Shown here: positions 1-8,513 of the stretch, piece by piece | How positions within the stretch are numbered: position 1 is the stretch's first letter | How the letters are laid out: each line of letters begins with the position of its first letter | Source of the DNA: a virus | DNA: 41,977 nt | IMG/VR virus record: IMGVR_UViG_3300031565_000109 | Span: 1 to 41,977 of that record | Direction: 5' to 3' (one strand) | Program-made: the position numbers and the translations under genes | The notes under the pieces: model-generated | What the model saw: only the letters and a program-made list of their open reading frames with translations | What the model was told of the DNA's origin: nothing | Database searches by the model: none

Positions 1-38
1 AACAGTTCTGCTTTCTTCCTGACGCCTTCACCGTTCAA
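1..38 (-). CDS. Start of an unidentified gene, cut by the window edge
   Basis: A strong ribosome-binding site (GGGGGAGGG) lies 5-6 bases before a TTG codon at 38 on the minus strand. The frame stays open to the window edge and begins (M)NGEGVRKKAEL. It lies downstream of the last fibre gene in the same direction. Only 12 codons are visible, so no function can be assigned; a further tail or lysis gene would fit the position. The TTG start is inferred from the ribosome-binding site alone. Confidence 0.35.
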   Translation of the reverse strand, partial: MNGEGVRKKAEL

Positions 39-68
39 GATATCCCTCCCCCAAAAGCCTCACGAGCT

Positions 69-749
69 TTACACTAGATTTTGCGGTATCACGCTCACAT
101 AATCCAGGTCTACATTCAATGCCCCGCTGTCCCTGTATGCCTGCCAAAACGGCTCTAGGTAATTGATGGGTAGGTTTGCAGTATGAGTACAGGCCAAGTC
201 TCCATCTACCCACAAGGTGAGGATCGTAGGCTCGATCTCAAAACGCAGGACGTGCCAATCCGTATCGGCTGCAATCGTGCTGAGGGTCCAACTAATGCCA
301 CCTGCATTGTCACGTGACCAGATTAGCCAATTAGGGCTAATGGCGGAGCTATAACCGGCCTGGCATAGGTTGGTCGTGCCGACCTTATACGCTCCAAATG
401 TCCCCTGGCCTGTCCCCAAGACACTGAGTTTCATTCTGGTGATTATGACCGTGGCCTCACCAGCATTCATCCCCACGGTGGAATAACCCCCTGCTCCGTC
501 CCCCAAAAATAGCCTGGCATACGCCCCTGCGGCATTAGGGACAGACAGCCGGTAGATGCCCCCGTGTGCGTTGTTCTGCAAGGCCCCAGCGCCTCCCGCA
601 TTGACCACGAGGTTGTACTGCTCATGCAAGGCATCACCGAGAAAGTCATCCCTCCAACCCCGTAGGGCCAAGGGACGCTCCCTGATTTCTAGGGCATCTA
701 GTTTCTTCTGCGCAGCAGCTAATCGTGCTACGAGCTGTTCAATCATCAC
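69..749 (-). CDS. Jelly-roll tail fibre / receptor-binding candidate, paralogue B
   Basis: 226-aa protein. A short N-terminal helix (about residues 1-25, heptad-like) is followed by RERPLALRGWRDDF, then a beta-rich domain that looks like a concanavalin/LamG-type jelly roll (GDALHEQY, WHVLRFEIEPTILTLWVDGD, a common pattern in laminin-G-like folds). It is a clear paralogue of the gene immediately upstream, which shares the same linker and the DTDWHV motif. The N-terminal helix is probably for trimerisation or attachment to the tail tip, and the jelly roll for binding host glycans. This is inferred from fold-like patterns and its place at the end of the tail module. Its ATG overlaps the stop of the upstream gene (TGATG), indicating coupled translation. 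Confidence 0.7.
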   Translation of the reverse strand: MMIEQLVARLAAAQKKLDALEIRERPLALRGWRDDFLGDALHEQYNLVVNAGGAGALQNNAHGGIYRLSVPNAAGAYARLFLGDGAGGYSTVGMNAGEATVIITRMKLSVLGTGQGTFGAYKVGTTNLCQAGYSSAISPNWLIWSRDNAGGISWTLSTIAADTDWHVLRFEIEPTILTLWVDGDLACTHTANLPINYLEPFWQAYRDSGALNVDLDYVSVIPQNLV

Positions 750-1429
750 AAGTTCCTTGGGATGGTATTCCAGTAGTCATAGTAGGCGATCCTAGCCACA
801 GCAGCATTAACATAGGCACTTATCCATGGCGTGAGTACAGCGATTGGCACGCTCACGGTGGTTGTTACAAGAAGGTCTCCATCCAGGAAGTAATCAACGC
901 GCCCCGAGGTAGCATCGATCCGATGCACATGCCAGTCAGTGTCCGCGGCGATAGAGCTGGCTGCCGTGTTGACGACACCGCCCCCTGAGCGGTTCACCAC
1001 GATCCAGTTGTTTCCAAAATCCTGCCACAGGCCAGCGGCGATATAGTTATTGGCTGCATCATCCCTCGCCCCAGCTCGTGCACGGAGGTTGCCTGCTACG
1101 GAACTGACTTTCATTCGCCAGATCATAGTCCAACCGCTATCGGCATCGAGGGTGAGGTAGTTGTCGGCCCTGGTACCCAGGAACATATCGGCCCAGGAAT
1201 CGGCTATCGCGTTCACGGACAGCTCCAAGACACCGCCGTGCTGCCCGCCCACTGAGAAACCCACCGTGCCATTATTTACATGCGTGCTGTACTGCTCGTG
1301 TAAGGCATCTCCCTGAAAGTCGTCCCGCCAGCCGCGCAAGGCCAGGGGCCTTTCCCGGACCTCAAGCGCCCTGATGCCCTGTTCCAACGTGGCAACACCC
1401 GCCACGAGCTGCTCTACGGTAGTACTCAC
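746..1429 (-). CDS. Jelly-roll tail fibre / receptor-binding candidate, paralogue A
   Basis: 227-aa protein of the same architecture as its downstream neighbour: an N-terminal helix (VEQLVAGVATLEQGIRALEV), the shared RERPLALRGWRDDF linker and a jelly-roll-like beta domain ending near PWISAYVNAAVARIAYYDYW. The distal halves have diverged much more than the linker, as expected for fibre tips that adapt to different receptors. It starts with GTG at 1429, overlapping the stop of the preceding gene (GTGA). The role in host recognition is inferred from position after the baseplate-like gene and from the repeated architecture. Confidence 0.7.
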   Translation of the reverse strand: MSTTVEQLVAGVATLEQGIRALEVRERPLALRGWRDDFQGDALHEQYSTHVNNGTVGFSVGGQHGGVLELSVNAIADSWADMFLGTRADNYLTLDADSGWTMIWRMKVSSVAGNLRARAGARDDAANNYIAAGLWQDFGNNWIVVNRSGGGVVNTAASSIAADTDWHVHRIDATSGRVDYFLDGDLLVTTTVSVPIAVLTPWISAYVNAAVARIAYYDYWNTIPRNL

Positions 1430-2538
1430 CCTGCAAACTCCTCAAAACGCGGCTTGATGGTCTCTATCTTGCCCTCCACCGTGACCTCTACCGCCGCCAC
1501 GTGCAGGTCCCACTGCTCGCCCCCATAAACAGCGGTCACTAAATCTCCAAACCCCCAATGTAGACCGTAGAGCGTGCTGGGAATCTCCACCACGTCAAAG
1601 GTGAACCGCCTCTTGCCCCGGCCCTCGTCCAGCTTGGCGTTGGCCCCGTCAATAAGCTCCAGGGTCGTGGCCGCATCCACGGACTCGAAACCCTCACAGC
1701 GGTTCAGTGGGCTCTCGCCCTCACGGGTCGTGTCCGCCACCTCTATGACAGGCCTAGTCAGGTCCTCTCCCCGCCCCCCGCCGTAGACCACTGTTACCTC
1801 ATCGTGCCTATCCCACTCTAGTTCCGGGTTGGCCATGTTTTCGTACTCCTGTGAGAACACCACCGGTCCGTGTATTCCGTTGGGGTGGCTATGGTCCTGG
1901 CCCCACTGCGGCACGTTGGTGCGAAACTCCATCTCCCACCCGCTGTTGATGGGCACAATACCAAAGAAGGCTTGTGTCGTTGGGGTCTGCCGACTGGCAT
2001 CGGAAATGCCCTGTAGCGTGTCCAGCAGCTTCTCGTAGGCGAAGTCGCCCCTCACGATGGTCCCCGCGGAGGGTGAAGCCGCTACGGAGAACCCCAGCCC
2101 CGTGAGGTCCCGGCCCGCGACAGCGGTAGCCCCCAGGTTCTCGTTCACCAGCTCCACCATCATATCGTCGGCCTGGTCCGCCTTCCTGGCCTCTGCGGTA
2201 GTAGCCGCATAAGCCACCCGGCGCCTACGCAGGAGGTCGTTATAGTCCGTACCGGAGAGTATCACCTGCTGCCTACCATCCCTATACTGGCGCTTCACAC
2301 CCCGAATGAAGCCCGCAAAGTCGATGTAGCGCCGCCCTCCCTCTGGCTTGCGCCAGACGACGATGCGCCCGTCCAGGTGTGCGAAAGTGATGTTGAAATT
2401 GTCCGCCCACACAGACAGGCCAAAGGCACCTATCTCATTGACCCGCTGGGCATAAGACAGGACCGCGAAGTCATCTATGATGTCCAGACGGTTGTCCCTT
2501 GCGGCCTCCAGCAGGTGTACCTCGTACTCAGCGGGCAT
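1426..2538 (-). CDS. Tail-tip protein, Siphovirus ReqiPepy6 Gp37-like
   Basis: 370-aa protein resembling the Gp37-like/tail-associated family that follows the distal tail protein in many actinophage-type siphoviruses. Features include YEVHLLEAARDNRLDIIDDF at the N-terminus, a central GFIRGVKRQYRDGRQQVILSG segment and VVYGGGRGEDLTRP at about residue 250. Such proteins form part of the tail-tip or baseplate hub to which fibres attach. It lies between the distal tail protein and the two fibre paralogues, which fits. The ATG has a good ribosome-binding site (GAGGGGCT). The family match is from memory of sequence pattern and gene order, not a search. Confidence 0.65.
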   Translation of the reverse strand: MPAEYEVHLLEAARDNRLDIIDDFAVLSYAQRVNEIGAFGLSVWADNFNITFAHLDGRIVVWRKPEGGRRYIDFAGFIRGVKRQYRDGRQQVILSGTDYNDLLRRRRVAYAATTAEARKADQADDMMVELVNENLGATAVAGRDLTGLGFSVAASPSAGTIVRGDFAYEKLLDTLQGISDASRQTPTTQAFFGIVPINSGWEMEFRTNVPQWGQDHSHPNGIHGPVVFSQEYENMANPELEWDRHDEVTVVYGGGRGEDLTRPVIEVADTTREGESPLNRCEGFESVDAATTLELIDGANAKLDEGRGKRRFTFDVVEIPSTLYGLHWGFGDLVTAVYGGEQWDLHVAAVEVTVEGKIETIKPRFEEFAG

Positions 2539-2550
2539 AGCCCCTCACAA

Positions 2551-4920
2551 TCATTCTGCCGCTAGAACGGCCTCACTCAGACTCCACCACCGGTTGTACC
2601 AGGTGGCCGTGACGATGGTAAAGTAGACCTCGATGTCATCGTCCGCAGCGACCACGGCGTCCACGGTGATACTGCCCCCCAGGCCTGAATCGTTGTCGGC
2701 CACGATCACCTGTGCCCCAGGTGCGGCATAGTCCGCCGTATGGCCCACAAGCTCAGTCCTGGCCGCATCGCTGTATAGATTGACGTGATAGTCCACGCCG
2801 TCGAAAACGATGCTCACGTACAACCGCCCCAGGTCCGTGTTGGTCTGCTCAATCCCGGTGACGTTGGCCCAACCGGAGAGCTGGTTGTTGTCGTCGTTGT
2901 GCTCCCTGGGGTCCGCGTCCGTGATGAACACGGTTATCAGGTTGGCACCGTCCACGCCGCCGTACTGCGCCCTGGGGTTTGACTCCAGCTCAAACCCGCC
3001 GACGCCTGGCGGCAACAGGTCTCCCAGGCGGTTGCCCCGCCAGCTCGACGTGATCGTTTTGCGGCCCGTGCTCAGGTCCACAATGACGATCTCGCCGTCT
3101 TGTAGGTGCATGGGTTTGAACGCCAGCTCGCCGCCGGTGGTCTCGCTGCGGATTATTGAGACGTCGCCTTGATTCTTGACCTCGATAACAGGCAAGGTGG
3201 CAGCCGATCCCAGGTTGACCACGCTGTTGTCAGCTCCAACCGGGACCGTCACGGCCAACGCATCGGTTGTCAGGTACATATCATTCGATTCCGTAAACGC
3301 AACATGAGGATGCCCCCGCAGAGCTGCCGGCACTGGAAGCACAACGTCAATCGGTATCCAAGTAAACCCATTCCATCGGGCAACGAAATCAGCCAACGGC
3401 AACCCGCTTGCGTCCTGGAAGCCTCCTAGAGCGTAGATGTCTCCATCAGGCCGCGTAACTAGCTGCATCCCGGCGATGGCCAGGACTGGAAAGCCGCCGT
3501 CCATGCTAGACCATATCGTCCCATTCCAAACAGCGATATTGAACACTTCTAGGATCATGGCGGGCCAGCCAACCCAGTTGAACACGCCGCCCGCGTACAG
3601 CTTGCCGTCTAGCCCGACAGTGAGCGCGTAGACCGGCCCCGAGAAGCCCGGCCCAACGGTAGTAAAGGCCCCGGCCACCGGGTCCCATTCGGCGATGCGC
3701 TCATAAGCGACCGCGCCGATATTTCGGAAAGTCCCGCCCAGGACGACGTGGCCGTTTGGCAGGTTGACCAACGCGAGTACCTCGGCATCGAGCGCAGCGG
3801 CCCCCAACGTCGCCCAACCGCCCGCCACCGTGTACGAGACGATGTAGTCCGCGCCGATCCCTTGCCAGTCGGTATAATCGCCGCCGACGTACAAGGTCCC
3901 ATCGTGGCCCACTAGGACGGTCTCAACACGCGTCACAACGCCGACCCCAGGACCGCCGCCCACGTTGACCCAGGTGTCAGTTAGCGGGTCGTACCGCGCC
4001 AGGTAGTCGGCAGCCCCATCGCCCACGCCACCGGACCCGTTGGTAAAATCCCCAACGGCGTACAGCGTCCCATCAGGCCCAAAGTAGAGGCCCCACACCG
4101 CATTATTCAGGCCCCCGCCCACCGGCTCCCAGGTCTCCGTTGCGATGTTCCACCGGACAACGTGATTGCCCGCCGGTAGGTTGTTCCACGTCTGAAAGTC
4201 GCCGCCATAATACACATACTGTTGATCTGGCGAGACTTGGACTCCACGGACCACGGTAAACCCGCCGGCACCTGCGGCAATCGCCGCTGGCGGTCCCATG
4301 TTGTCCCAAACGCCGTCCACGTTGCTCAGGACCAACCGGACCAAATAGTCGTCGGTCCAGTCCAACGTCAGGCTGCTCTCTTCGTCGTCCCACCATAGCG
4401 GGTCATGTGCCTCAAAACGCAGGCCCACGATCTCGTTCTTCCCGTATCGACCCTGGGGTGACTCTACAACCCCTGAGAGCACTACCTTCAGGTCCCAGCT
4501 ATTCCCGTCCACTGTGTACCGTAGGGTGCTTGGTGTGGTATTCGTGGCCCCCCGGTCCCAACGCACAGCGTCCCAGATAGCCGCCAAGGCTTTGTGCAAC
4601 CCCTTCCTCGTGGCGTCCGTGGCGTAGGCCGACTCGGTGATGGTGATTATCCGGCCCTGTACCACCACGTCCACCAGGAGGTTCCCCGGCACATCGTATA
4701 GGTCCTGGGTAACGTGGCGCACCGGCGGCAACCCAAAGCCCTCATGTGCTTGCAGGGATGCAGCAGATCCCGGTGCCCTCCCTGGACCCATGAAGTTGAA
4801 CGTCTGACCGTCCGGCGTTATCAGCTCATACTTGATGTCACAAATGCCCATGTCCCTACCCCCTGCCACCATAAGTATCAGCAGCAGGGCAGCCGCAAGA
4901 GCCAATCGCTTCTTGACCAT
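2551..4920 (-). CDS. Distal tail protein (Dit-like) with beta-propeller insertion
   Basis: 789 aa, far longer than a typical Dit protein (about 250-300 aa). Residues about 24-215 look like a Dit N-terminal domain (DIKYELITPDGQTFNF; RFEAHDPLWW before the insertion, a typical Dit ending). Residues about 215-545 are kelch/propeller-like repeats containing recurring W-N, VGGGL, LYVGGDYTDW and LYAGGVFNWVG units. The remaining C-terminus returns to beta-rich tail-protein sequence. Two in-frame starts each have a ribosome-binding site: 4920 (GGAGGGCATC) and 4851 (GGGGTAGGGAC). The extra 23 residues of the long form make a signal/anchor-like hydrophobic stretch (RLALAAALLLILMVAGG), odd for a virion protein; the short form starting MGICDIKYEL may be the main product. 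A paired-palindrome promoter region lies upstream. Confidence 0.75.
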   Translation of the reverse strand: MVKKRLALAAALLLILMVAGGRDMGICDIKYELITPDGQTFNFMGPGRAPGSAASLQAHEGFGLPPVRHVTQDLYDVPGNLLVDVVVQGRIITITESAYATDATRKGLHKALAAIWDAVRWDRGATNTTPSTLRYTVDGNSWDLKVVLSGVVESPQGRYGKNEIVGLRFEAHDPLWWDDEESSLTLDWTDDYLVRLVLSNVDGVWDNMGPPAAIAAGAGGFTVVRGVQVSPDQQYVYYGGDFQTWNNLPAGNHVVRWNIATETWEPVGGGLNNAVWGLYFGPDGTLYAVGDFTNGSGGVGDGAADYLARYDPLTDTWVNVGGGPGVGVVTRVETVLVGHDGTLYVGGDYTDWQGIGADYIVSYTVAGGWATLGAAALDAEVLALVNLPNGHVVLGGTFRNIGAVAYERIAEWDPVAGAFTTVGPGFSGPVYALTVGLDGKLYAGGVFNWVGWPAMILEVFNIAVWNGTIWSSMDGGFPVLAIAGMQLVTRPDGDIYALGGFQDASGLPLADFVARWNGFTWIPIDVVLPVPAALRGHPHVAFTESNDMYLTTDALAVTVPVGADNSVVNLGSAATLPVIEVKNQGDVSIIRSETTGGELAFKPMHLQDGEIVIVDLSTGRKTITSSWRGNRLGDLLPPGVGGFELESNPRAQYGGVDGANLITVFITDADPREHNDDNNQLSGWANVTGIEQTNTDLGRLYVSIVFDGVDYHVNLYSDAARTELVGHTADYAAPGAQVIVADNDSGLGGSITVDAVVAADDDIEVYFTIVTATWYNRWWSLSEAVLAAE

Positions 4921-4948
4921 GATGCCCTCCGTGAACTCTTTTGCCCAT

Positions 4949-4979
4949 ATTATCGCCCCCGTGAACCTTTTGCCCGCAA
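4949..4979 (-). promoter_or_regulatory. Promoter-like element driving the tail-tip operon
   Basis: On the minus strand, TTGCGG (4974-4979) and GATAAT (4949-4954) are separated by 19 bp. The -35-like hexamer lies inside the proximal palindrome of operator pair A. The same TTGCnn-19 bp-(-10) register occurs at 39085-39115 and 28524-28554. Transcription would begin about 10 bp before 4940, upstream of the distal tail gene. The spacing is longer than the usual 17 bp, so a helper factor or phage-modified polymerase may be involved. Confidence 0.5.
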
Positions 4980-5013
4980 AAGAAAAGATGCTCCAGGTTT
5001 TTGCGCAAAAACC
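4967..5013. promoter_or_regulatory. Paired-palindrome operator, copy A
   Basis: Two inverted repeats: CTTTTGC-CC-GCAAAAG (4967-4982) and the perfect 18-bp palindrome GGTTTTTGCGCAAAAACC (4996-5013). Centres are 30 bp apart, as in the three other copies in this window. A half-site CTTTTGC (4938-4944) lies nearer the gene. The location between a terminator and the distal tail gene, overlapping a promoter-like -35, suggests binding of a dimeric regulator at two sites on the same helix face. Confidence 0.65.
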
Positions 5014-5078
5014 GCCTCAGGTGGTCCCCTGATTCTACCGATTGAGCGTACCTCATAACATATTACTCATTTCACCCC

Positions 5079-5096
5079 AAAAACTGCCCTGGGCAG
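5079..5096 (-). terminator. Rho-independent terminator after the tape measure gene
   Basis: On the minus strand CTGCC-CAG-GGCAG forms a tight GC hairpin followed directly by five T residues (5083-5079). It lies about 27 bp after the tape-measure stop codon and before the next promoter, so it probably ends the head/tail transcript and makes the tail-tip genes a separate unit. Confidence 0.65.
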
Positions 5097-5122
5097 CCTG
5101 GGCGCCGCTAACAACGCACTGG

Positions 5123-7714
5123 CTACCGCCCCGCGATCACCTTTATCAGCCGGAAGTCTGAGACCACCGTAGACACCGGGGCCATACTGGTCATATTGAG
5201 GTTGTAGCTGTTGCTAACGGTCGTCGTTGACGCAGGTACAGCCGCCAGGGTGCCCAAGGTGACCTGACCCATCTGTAGCGCGGGTAGGTCCCCCATCGAC
5301 CGAATACCTTCCGCCAAGCTCCGTGAGATCTCCTGGCCTATACCGATGAATACCTTGGATGGTGAGCCCATAAGTAGTCTAACCTTGACCTCGTAGATGA
5401 TGGCCTCGGCCAGTTCCCTCACCCGGTTTATGAGCTGCTGCCACCAACGATTTATGCCAAGGATGAGGCCTTCTATGAACTCACCACCGAGTCTTGTGCT
5501 TTCACTAGATAAACGCCGTAATTCATCCACCACATCATCTACAATTCTGACTGACTTGCCTGTTAGTAGGTTATAGACGCTTTGCAAAGCCCCACCGAAG
5601 AATCCAATAAAGGTGATCATCCAGCCCTCGACAAACGTCTTAGTTCCAGTCAAGATACGTGGAATGTCAAGGCCGAATATTCCTTGCACGATATCGCCTG
5701 TGCCCTTCAGGACTTGATTAAAGCCACCGAATGAGGTTATCAGGCCCCTGATATAGCCCGTGGTTAGAATACCCGTAATAATCGCCGCTGGCCCAGCTAT
5801 ATCACCGAGGCTCTGAGCGATAGAACTCACGTCTGCAGCCAATCCCTTCCAGTCAACATCCTTGATGGTTTCAAACCAGCCTTCTATAGTCGTCTTCCAT
5901 TCATCTATCAAACTCTTCTGCTCCTTGCCCAGTTCCTCCAGGATGCCCTTTTGCTCCCCTACAGACTGCGTGAGCATCGCCCCCTGCTCCTGGTACGCAG
6001 CCAGCTTGGCCGCGTTCTCCTCGGCGATCTGCTCCCGTATGAGAGCAATCCGCTCTGTGGTTTCCTCACGTTGCAAGGTCTCCCTGCGCCGCGCCTCTTC
6101 CTCTTCCCTGGCCGTGCGCCGCGCAAAGTCCTCATCCTCACGGGCCAACCGGATGCGCCGATCCTCTGCCTCTAGGGCTCTCCGGTCCTTAAAGGCTTTC
6201 TCCTCTAAGGCGATGCGCTTCTCCAGAGCTGCTTGCTCAGCATCTATGGCGCTTACCTCTTCTTGTAGCGCCTCCTGGTTGCCCTGATGTTCAATGGCTA
6301 GTACATCGAGCCAGCCCTGAATGCGCTGCTTCTCTTCATCGGATTGCGCCTGAGCCAGCAACCGCTCGAACTGTGACCGCTGGGTTGCGTAGTCCTTCTG
6401 TTCGTCCTGCATCTGGGCCTTGATCTCTTGGCGTTGCTTGCCCGTGCGCAGCTCATCCAGCTCCGCGTACATGTCCGCCATCTTGCGGTTATGCTCCTCC
6501 AGGCCCCGCTCTCTACGCCGCTGCCAGTCCAGCTCATCCCTCAACCGCCCCAGGTTGAAATCAAATGTAGTCTGCACCAGCCTGCGGTTGTGATCGTCCC
6601 ACATGCGGGTGATGGACTTAGTGAGATCCCTGTTGGCGTCAATGATCTTCGTAGCCCCGCTCTCAAAAGCGGCTGCCAGGTTAGGGGCCTGTACTGCGGT
6701 CACCTTACCCGCCATCTCCTCCATGGCCTTGGTTACCTTCTTGGCACCCTCCGCCGTGGTCCCTAGCCAATCGCCTACCACGCGGGTCAGGGCTATGACC
6801 GGGGCCAGGAGCCTGTTGACGACCACAACTAACGCATCTAAGATAGGCCTCAGCCTGCCACCCTCCGACACCGCTGCGGTCAGCACCTTGACGAAGTCGG
6901 CGATAGCAAAAACCGCAGAACCCATGACCTGCTGGAACGGGCCACCCAGCTGCCAGATCATCTCCGGGATGAGTCTTCCTGTCAGCGTCCTCCACATCTT
7001 GGTCCAGGTGCCCATCGCCGCCTCGTAGGCCCCGCTGATAGCAACGCCTTGGGCTAATACCGCATTCATCATAGCCTGCACGCGCTCGGAGGCGGTCAAT
7101 TCCCTGCCAACCGCGCCGATGACGTCCTTGTAGTCCTCCATTGCCTGGTTTGTGTCCACGATGATGCCGTAGGTCCGTAGGACGATGGACCTCTGGGTGA
7201 GGATACCGTGCATCAGGCCTGCTAGGGCCTCGGTGCTATCCTCAGCTGCAAAGGTAGCCGCGTCCTGGGCCACAGCCGCCAGCTCTACGGCCTTGGTCGC
7301 GTCCATCTGGTAACGAATGAACTCTGCAATACTCTTAGTGGCTACGTCGCTGCGGATACCCGCGTCCACCATCGCGTCACGCCACTGGTAGAGCTGGCTT
7401 GCGCTGTAACCAGCCCGCGTGCCTAAGAGTTCCAGGATGACCTCAAGCTCCTCGACGCGCCCTGCACCAAACAGGGCCTCATACGCTACACTTTTCAGGC
7501 CTTCTACCAGGTTGGTGAACAGGTGCGCGCTGATGATGCCCGCGGCGATCTGCCCTACGTTGGCCAGCGCACTGCCCAGGATACCCAAAGGGGAAGCAGT
7601 GGCCGCAGCCGCGCCGCCCAGGCTTGACGCTGCCTTGTTGACCCTGTTCAGGTCATCGACCGCCTTGTTTGCGCCCTCAACCACTACCCGGACGCCGATG
7701 GTCTCTATTGCCAC
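5123..7714 (-). CDS. Tail tape measure protein
   Basis: 863 aa; one of the longest genes and placed directly after the tail chaperones, as in most siphoviruses. The N-terminus (IETIGVRVVVEGANKAVDDLNRVNK) is typical of tape measure proteins. An alanine/glycine-rich hydrophobic stretch follows (about residues 30-70). Residues about 390-600 form a long charged coiled coil rich in R, E, Q and A. More hydrophobic segments lie near 640-720. The protein sets tail length and is expected to be ejected into the host envelope. ATG at 7714 is preceded by AGGTGG. No lysozyme or peptidase motif was recognised. Confidence 0.88.
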   Translation of the reverse strand: MAIETIGVRVVVEGANKAVDDLNRVNKAASSLGGAAAATASPLGILGSALANVGQIAAGIISAHLFTNLVEGLKSVAYEALFGAGRVEELEVILELLGTRAGYSASQLYQWRDAMVDAGIRSDVATKSIAEFIRYQMDATKAVELAAVAQDAATFAAEDSTEALAGLMHGILTQRSIVLRTYGIIVDTNQAMEDYKDVIGAVGRELTASERVQAMMNAVLAQGVAISGAYEAAMGTWTKMWRTLTGRLIPEMIWQLGGPFQQVMGSAVFAIADFVKVLTAAVSEGGRLRPILDALVVVVNRLLAPVIALTRVVGDWLGTTAEGAKKVTKAMEEMAGKVTAVQAPNLAAAFESGATKIIDANRDLTKSITRMWDDHNRRLVQTTFDFNLGRLRDELDWQRRRERGLEEHNRKMADMYAELDELRTGKQRQEIKAQMQDEQKDYATQRSQFERLLAQAQSDEEKQRIQGWLDVLAIEHQGNQEALQEEVSAIDAEQAALEKRIALEEKAFKDRRALEAEDRRIRLAREDEDFARRTAREEEEARRRETLQREETTERIALIREQIAEENAAKLAAYQEQGAMLTQSVGEQKGILEELGKEQKSLIDEWKTTIEGWFETIKDVDWKGLAADVSSIAQSLGDIAGPAAIITGILTTGYIRGLITSFGGFNQVLKGTGDIVQGIFGLDIPRILTGTKTFVEGWMITFIGFFGGALQSVYNLLTGKSVRIVDDVVDELRRLSSESTRLGGEFIEGLILGINRWWQQLINRVRELAEAIIYEVKVRLLMGSPSKVFIGIGQEISRSLAEGIRSMGDLPALQMGQVTLGTLAAVPASTTTVSNSYNLNMTSMAPVSTVVSDFRLIKVIAGR

Positions 7715-7990
7715 CTACCGCTTCCCCTTTTTCTTGGCCTTACGCTCCGCGTCCTTGAGCAGCGCAGATTGTTTGTGCTGCTCTATCAGCTCATGATCCT
7801 CATGCCAGGCCAGAACCTTAGCCATGAACCGCAGGGGATAAAAGCCCCGGTCCCACAGGTACAGGTCCAAGCCCGCCGCGTTAGCAGCCTCCCACTGCAC
7901 GAAGTGACCGCTGGCCGTGATGCCCGTCTTGACTGCGTCCGAGAGGGGATAGTCCCGGATGGGTGTGCTATGCCGCTTAACCGCGAAAAA
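7715..7990 (-). CDS. Tail chaperone frameshift extension (GT-type), frame open from slip site
   Basis: An open frame follows the first tail chaperone and stops at 7715-7717. It reads ..AVKRHSTPIRDYPLSD.. then ..GHFVQWEAANAAGLDLYLWD.. and ends with a lysine-rich tail (KAKKKGKR). It has no ATG at its beginning. The upstream gene ends in CTT TTT CGC GGT TAA; the extension is in the +1 (= -2) frame, so slippage at the T5 run (7986-7990) would fuse the two. Programmed frameshifting between the two tail chaperone genes is a hallmark of long-tailed phages (lambda G/GT, usually -1; Mu-like phages -2). A separate GTG start near 7900 is the alternative. Confidence 0.6.
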   Translation of the reverse strand, partial: FFAVKRHSTPIRDYPLSDAVKTGITASGHFVQWEAANAAGLDLYLWDRGFYPLRFMAKVLAWHEDHELIEQHKQSALLKDAERKAKKKGKR

Positions 7991-8513
7991 GCTCGCGGAA
8001 TGCGGCCACGTCCTCCTCCCGGATACCCGACATCACAGACAGCGTCGCTATGACGCTAGTGCTAGTGTGGTACTTCTTGAAGACGAACTCCACCTCGTCA
8101 GGATCATCCTCATCGAAGTCGAAGCCCAGTATCTTGAGACGCTTCACCCACTTCGGCGGCACCTCGAACCCCTCGGGCAGCTCTACGCCCATCATAATTA
8201 GGGCGTCCATGACCGCCGCGTTACGCTCTTGCGCCGCCCGATCCATTGCAGCTAGGTATGAGGGGTCGTTCGGGTTCTCCTCGTCCCGCTCCTTGGCCTC
8301 GATGTAGACCACTGGGACCTTGGGGTCCTCGATGCGCAGCTGCACATCTTGTATCAGGGACGGGGCCACAGCATGCAGCGTGGCCGTGACCCCGTGTATC
8401 AGCGTCACCTCCAAGGGCTTCTCTGCCTTGTGCATCTCCTTGGCGGTCTCGATAGCCGCCAATGCAGCAGGCGGCAAGCCCTTCTTCTTGGTATGCTTCA
8501 CTTTTGTTGCCAT
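7977..8513 (-). CDS. Tail assembly chaperone (G-like)
   Basis: 178-aa acidic protein between the tail tube and the tape measure genes, the standard place for the first tail assembly chaperone. It starts with a basic N-terminus (ATKVKHTKKKGLPP) and contains an acidic stretch, FDFDEDDPDEVEFVF, around residue 135. It should coat the tape measure protein during tail assembly and not enter the mature virion. ATG at 8513 is preceded by GGGAGGATCTTCCC. It ends in a T-run that may cause frameshifting into the downstream frame. Assigned from position and properties rather than strong motifs. Confidence 0.7.
   Translation of the reverse strand: MATKVKHTKKKGLPPAALAAIETAKEMHKAEKPLEVTLIHGVTATLHAVAPSLIQDVQLRIEDPKVPVVYIEAKERDEENPNDPSYLAAMDRAAQERNAAVMDALIMMGVELPEGFEVPPKWVKRLKILGFDFDEDDPDEVEFVFKKYHTSTSVIATLSVMSGIREEDVAAFRELFRG

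Noticed and set aside
5862-6287. 141-codon open frame on the plus strand opposite the tape measure gene.
   Set aside because: It is antisense to a coiled-coil coding region with biased composition; Ser/Arg-rich product, no ribosome-binding site, and all other genes are on the minus strand. The same holds for the other long plus-strand frames (for example 13692-14516, 6603-7028, 21919-22479).
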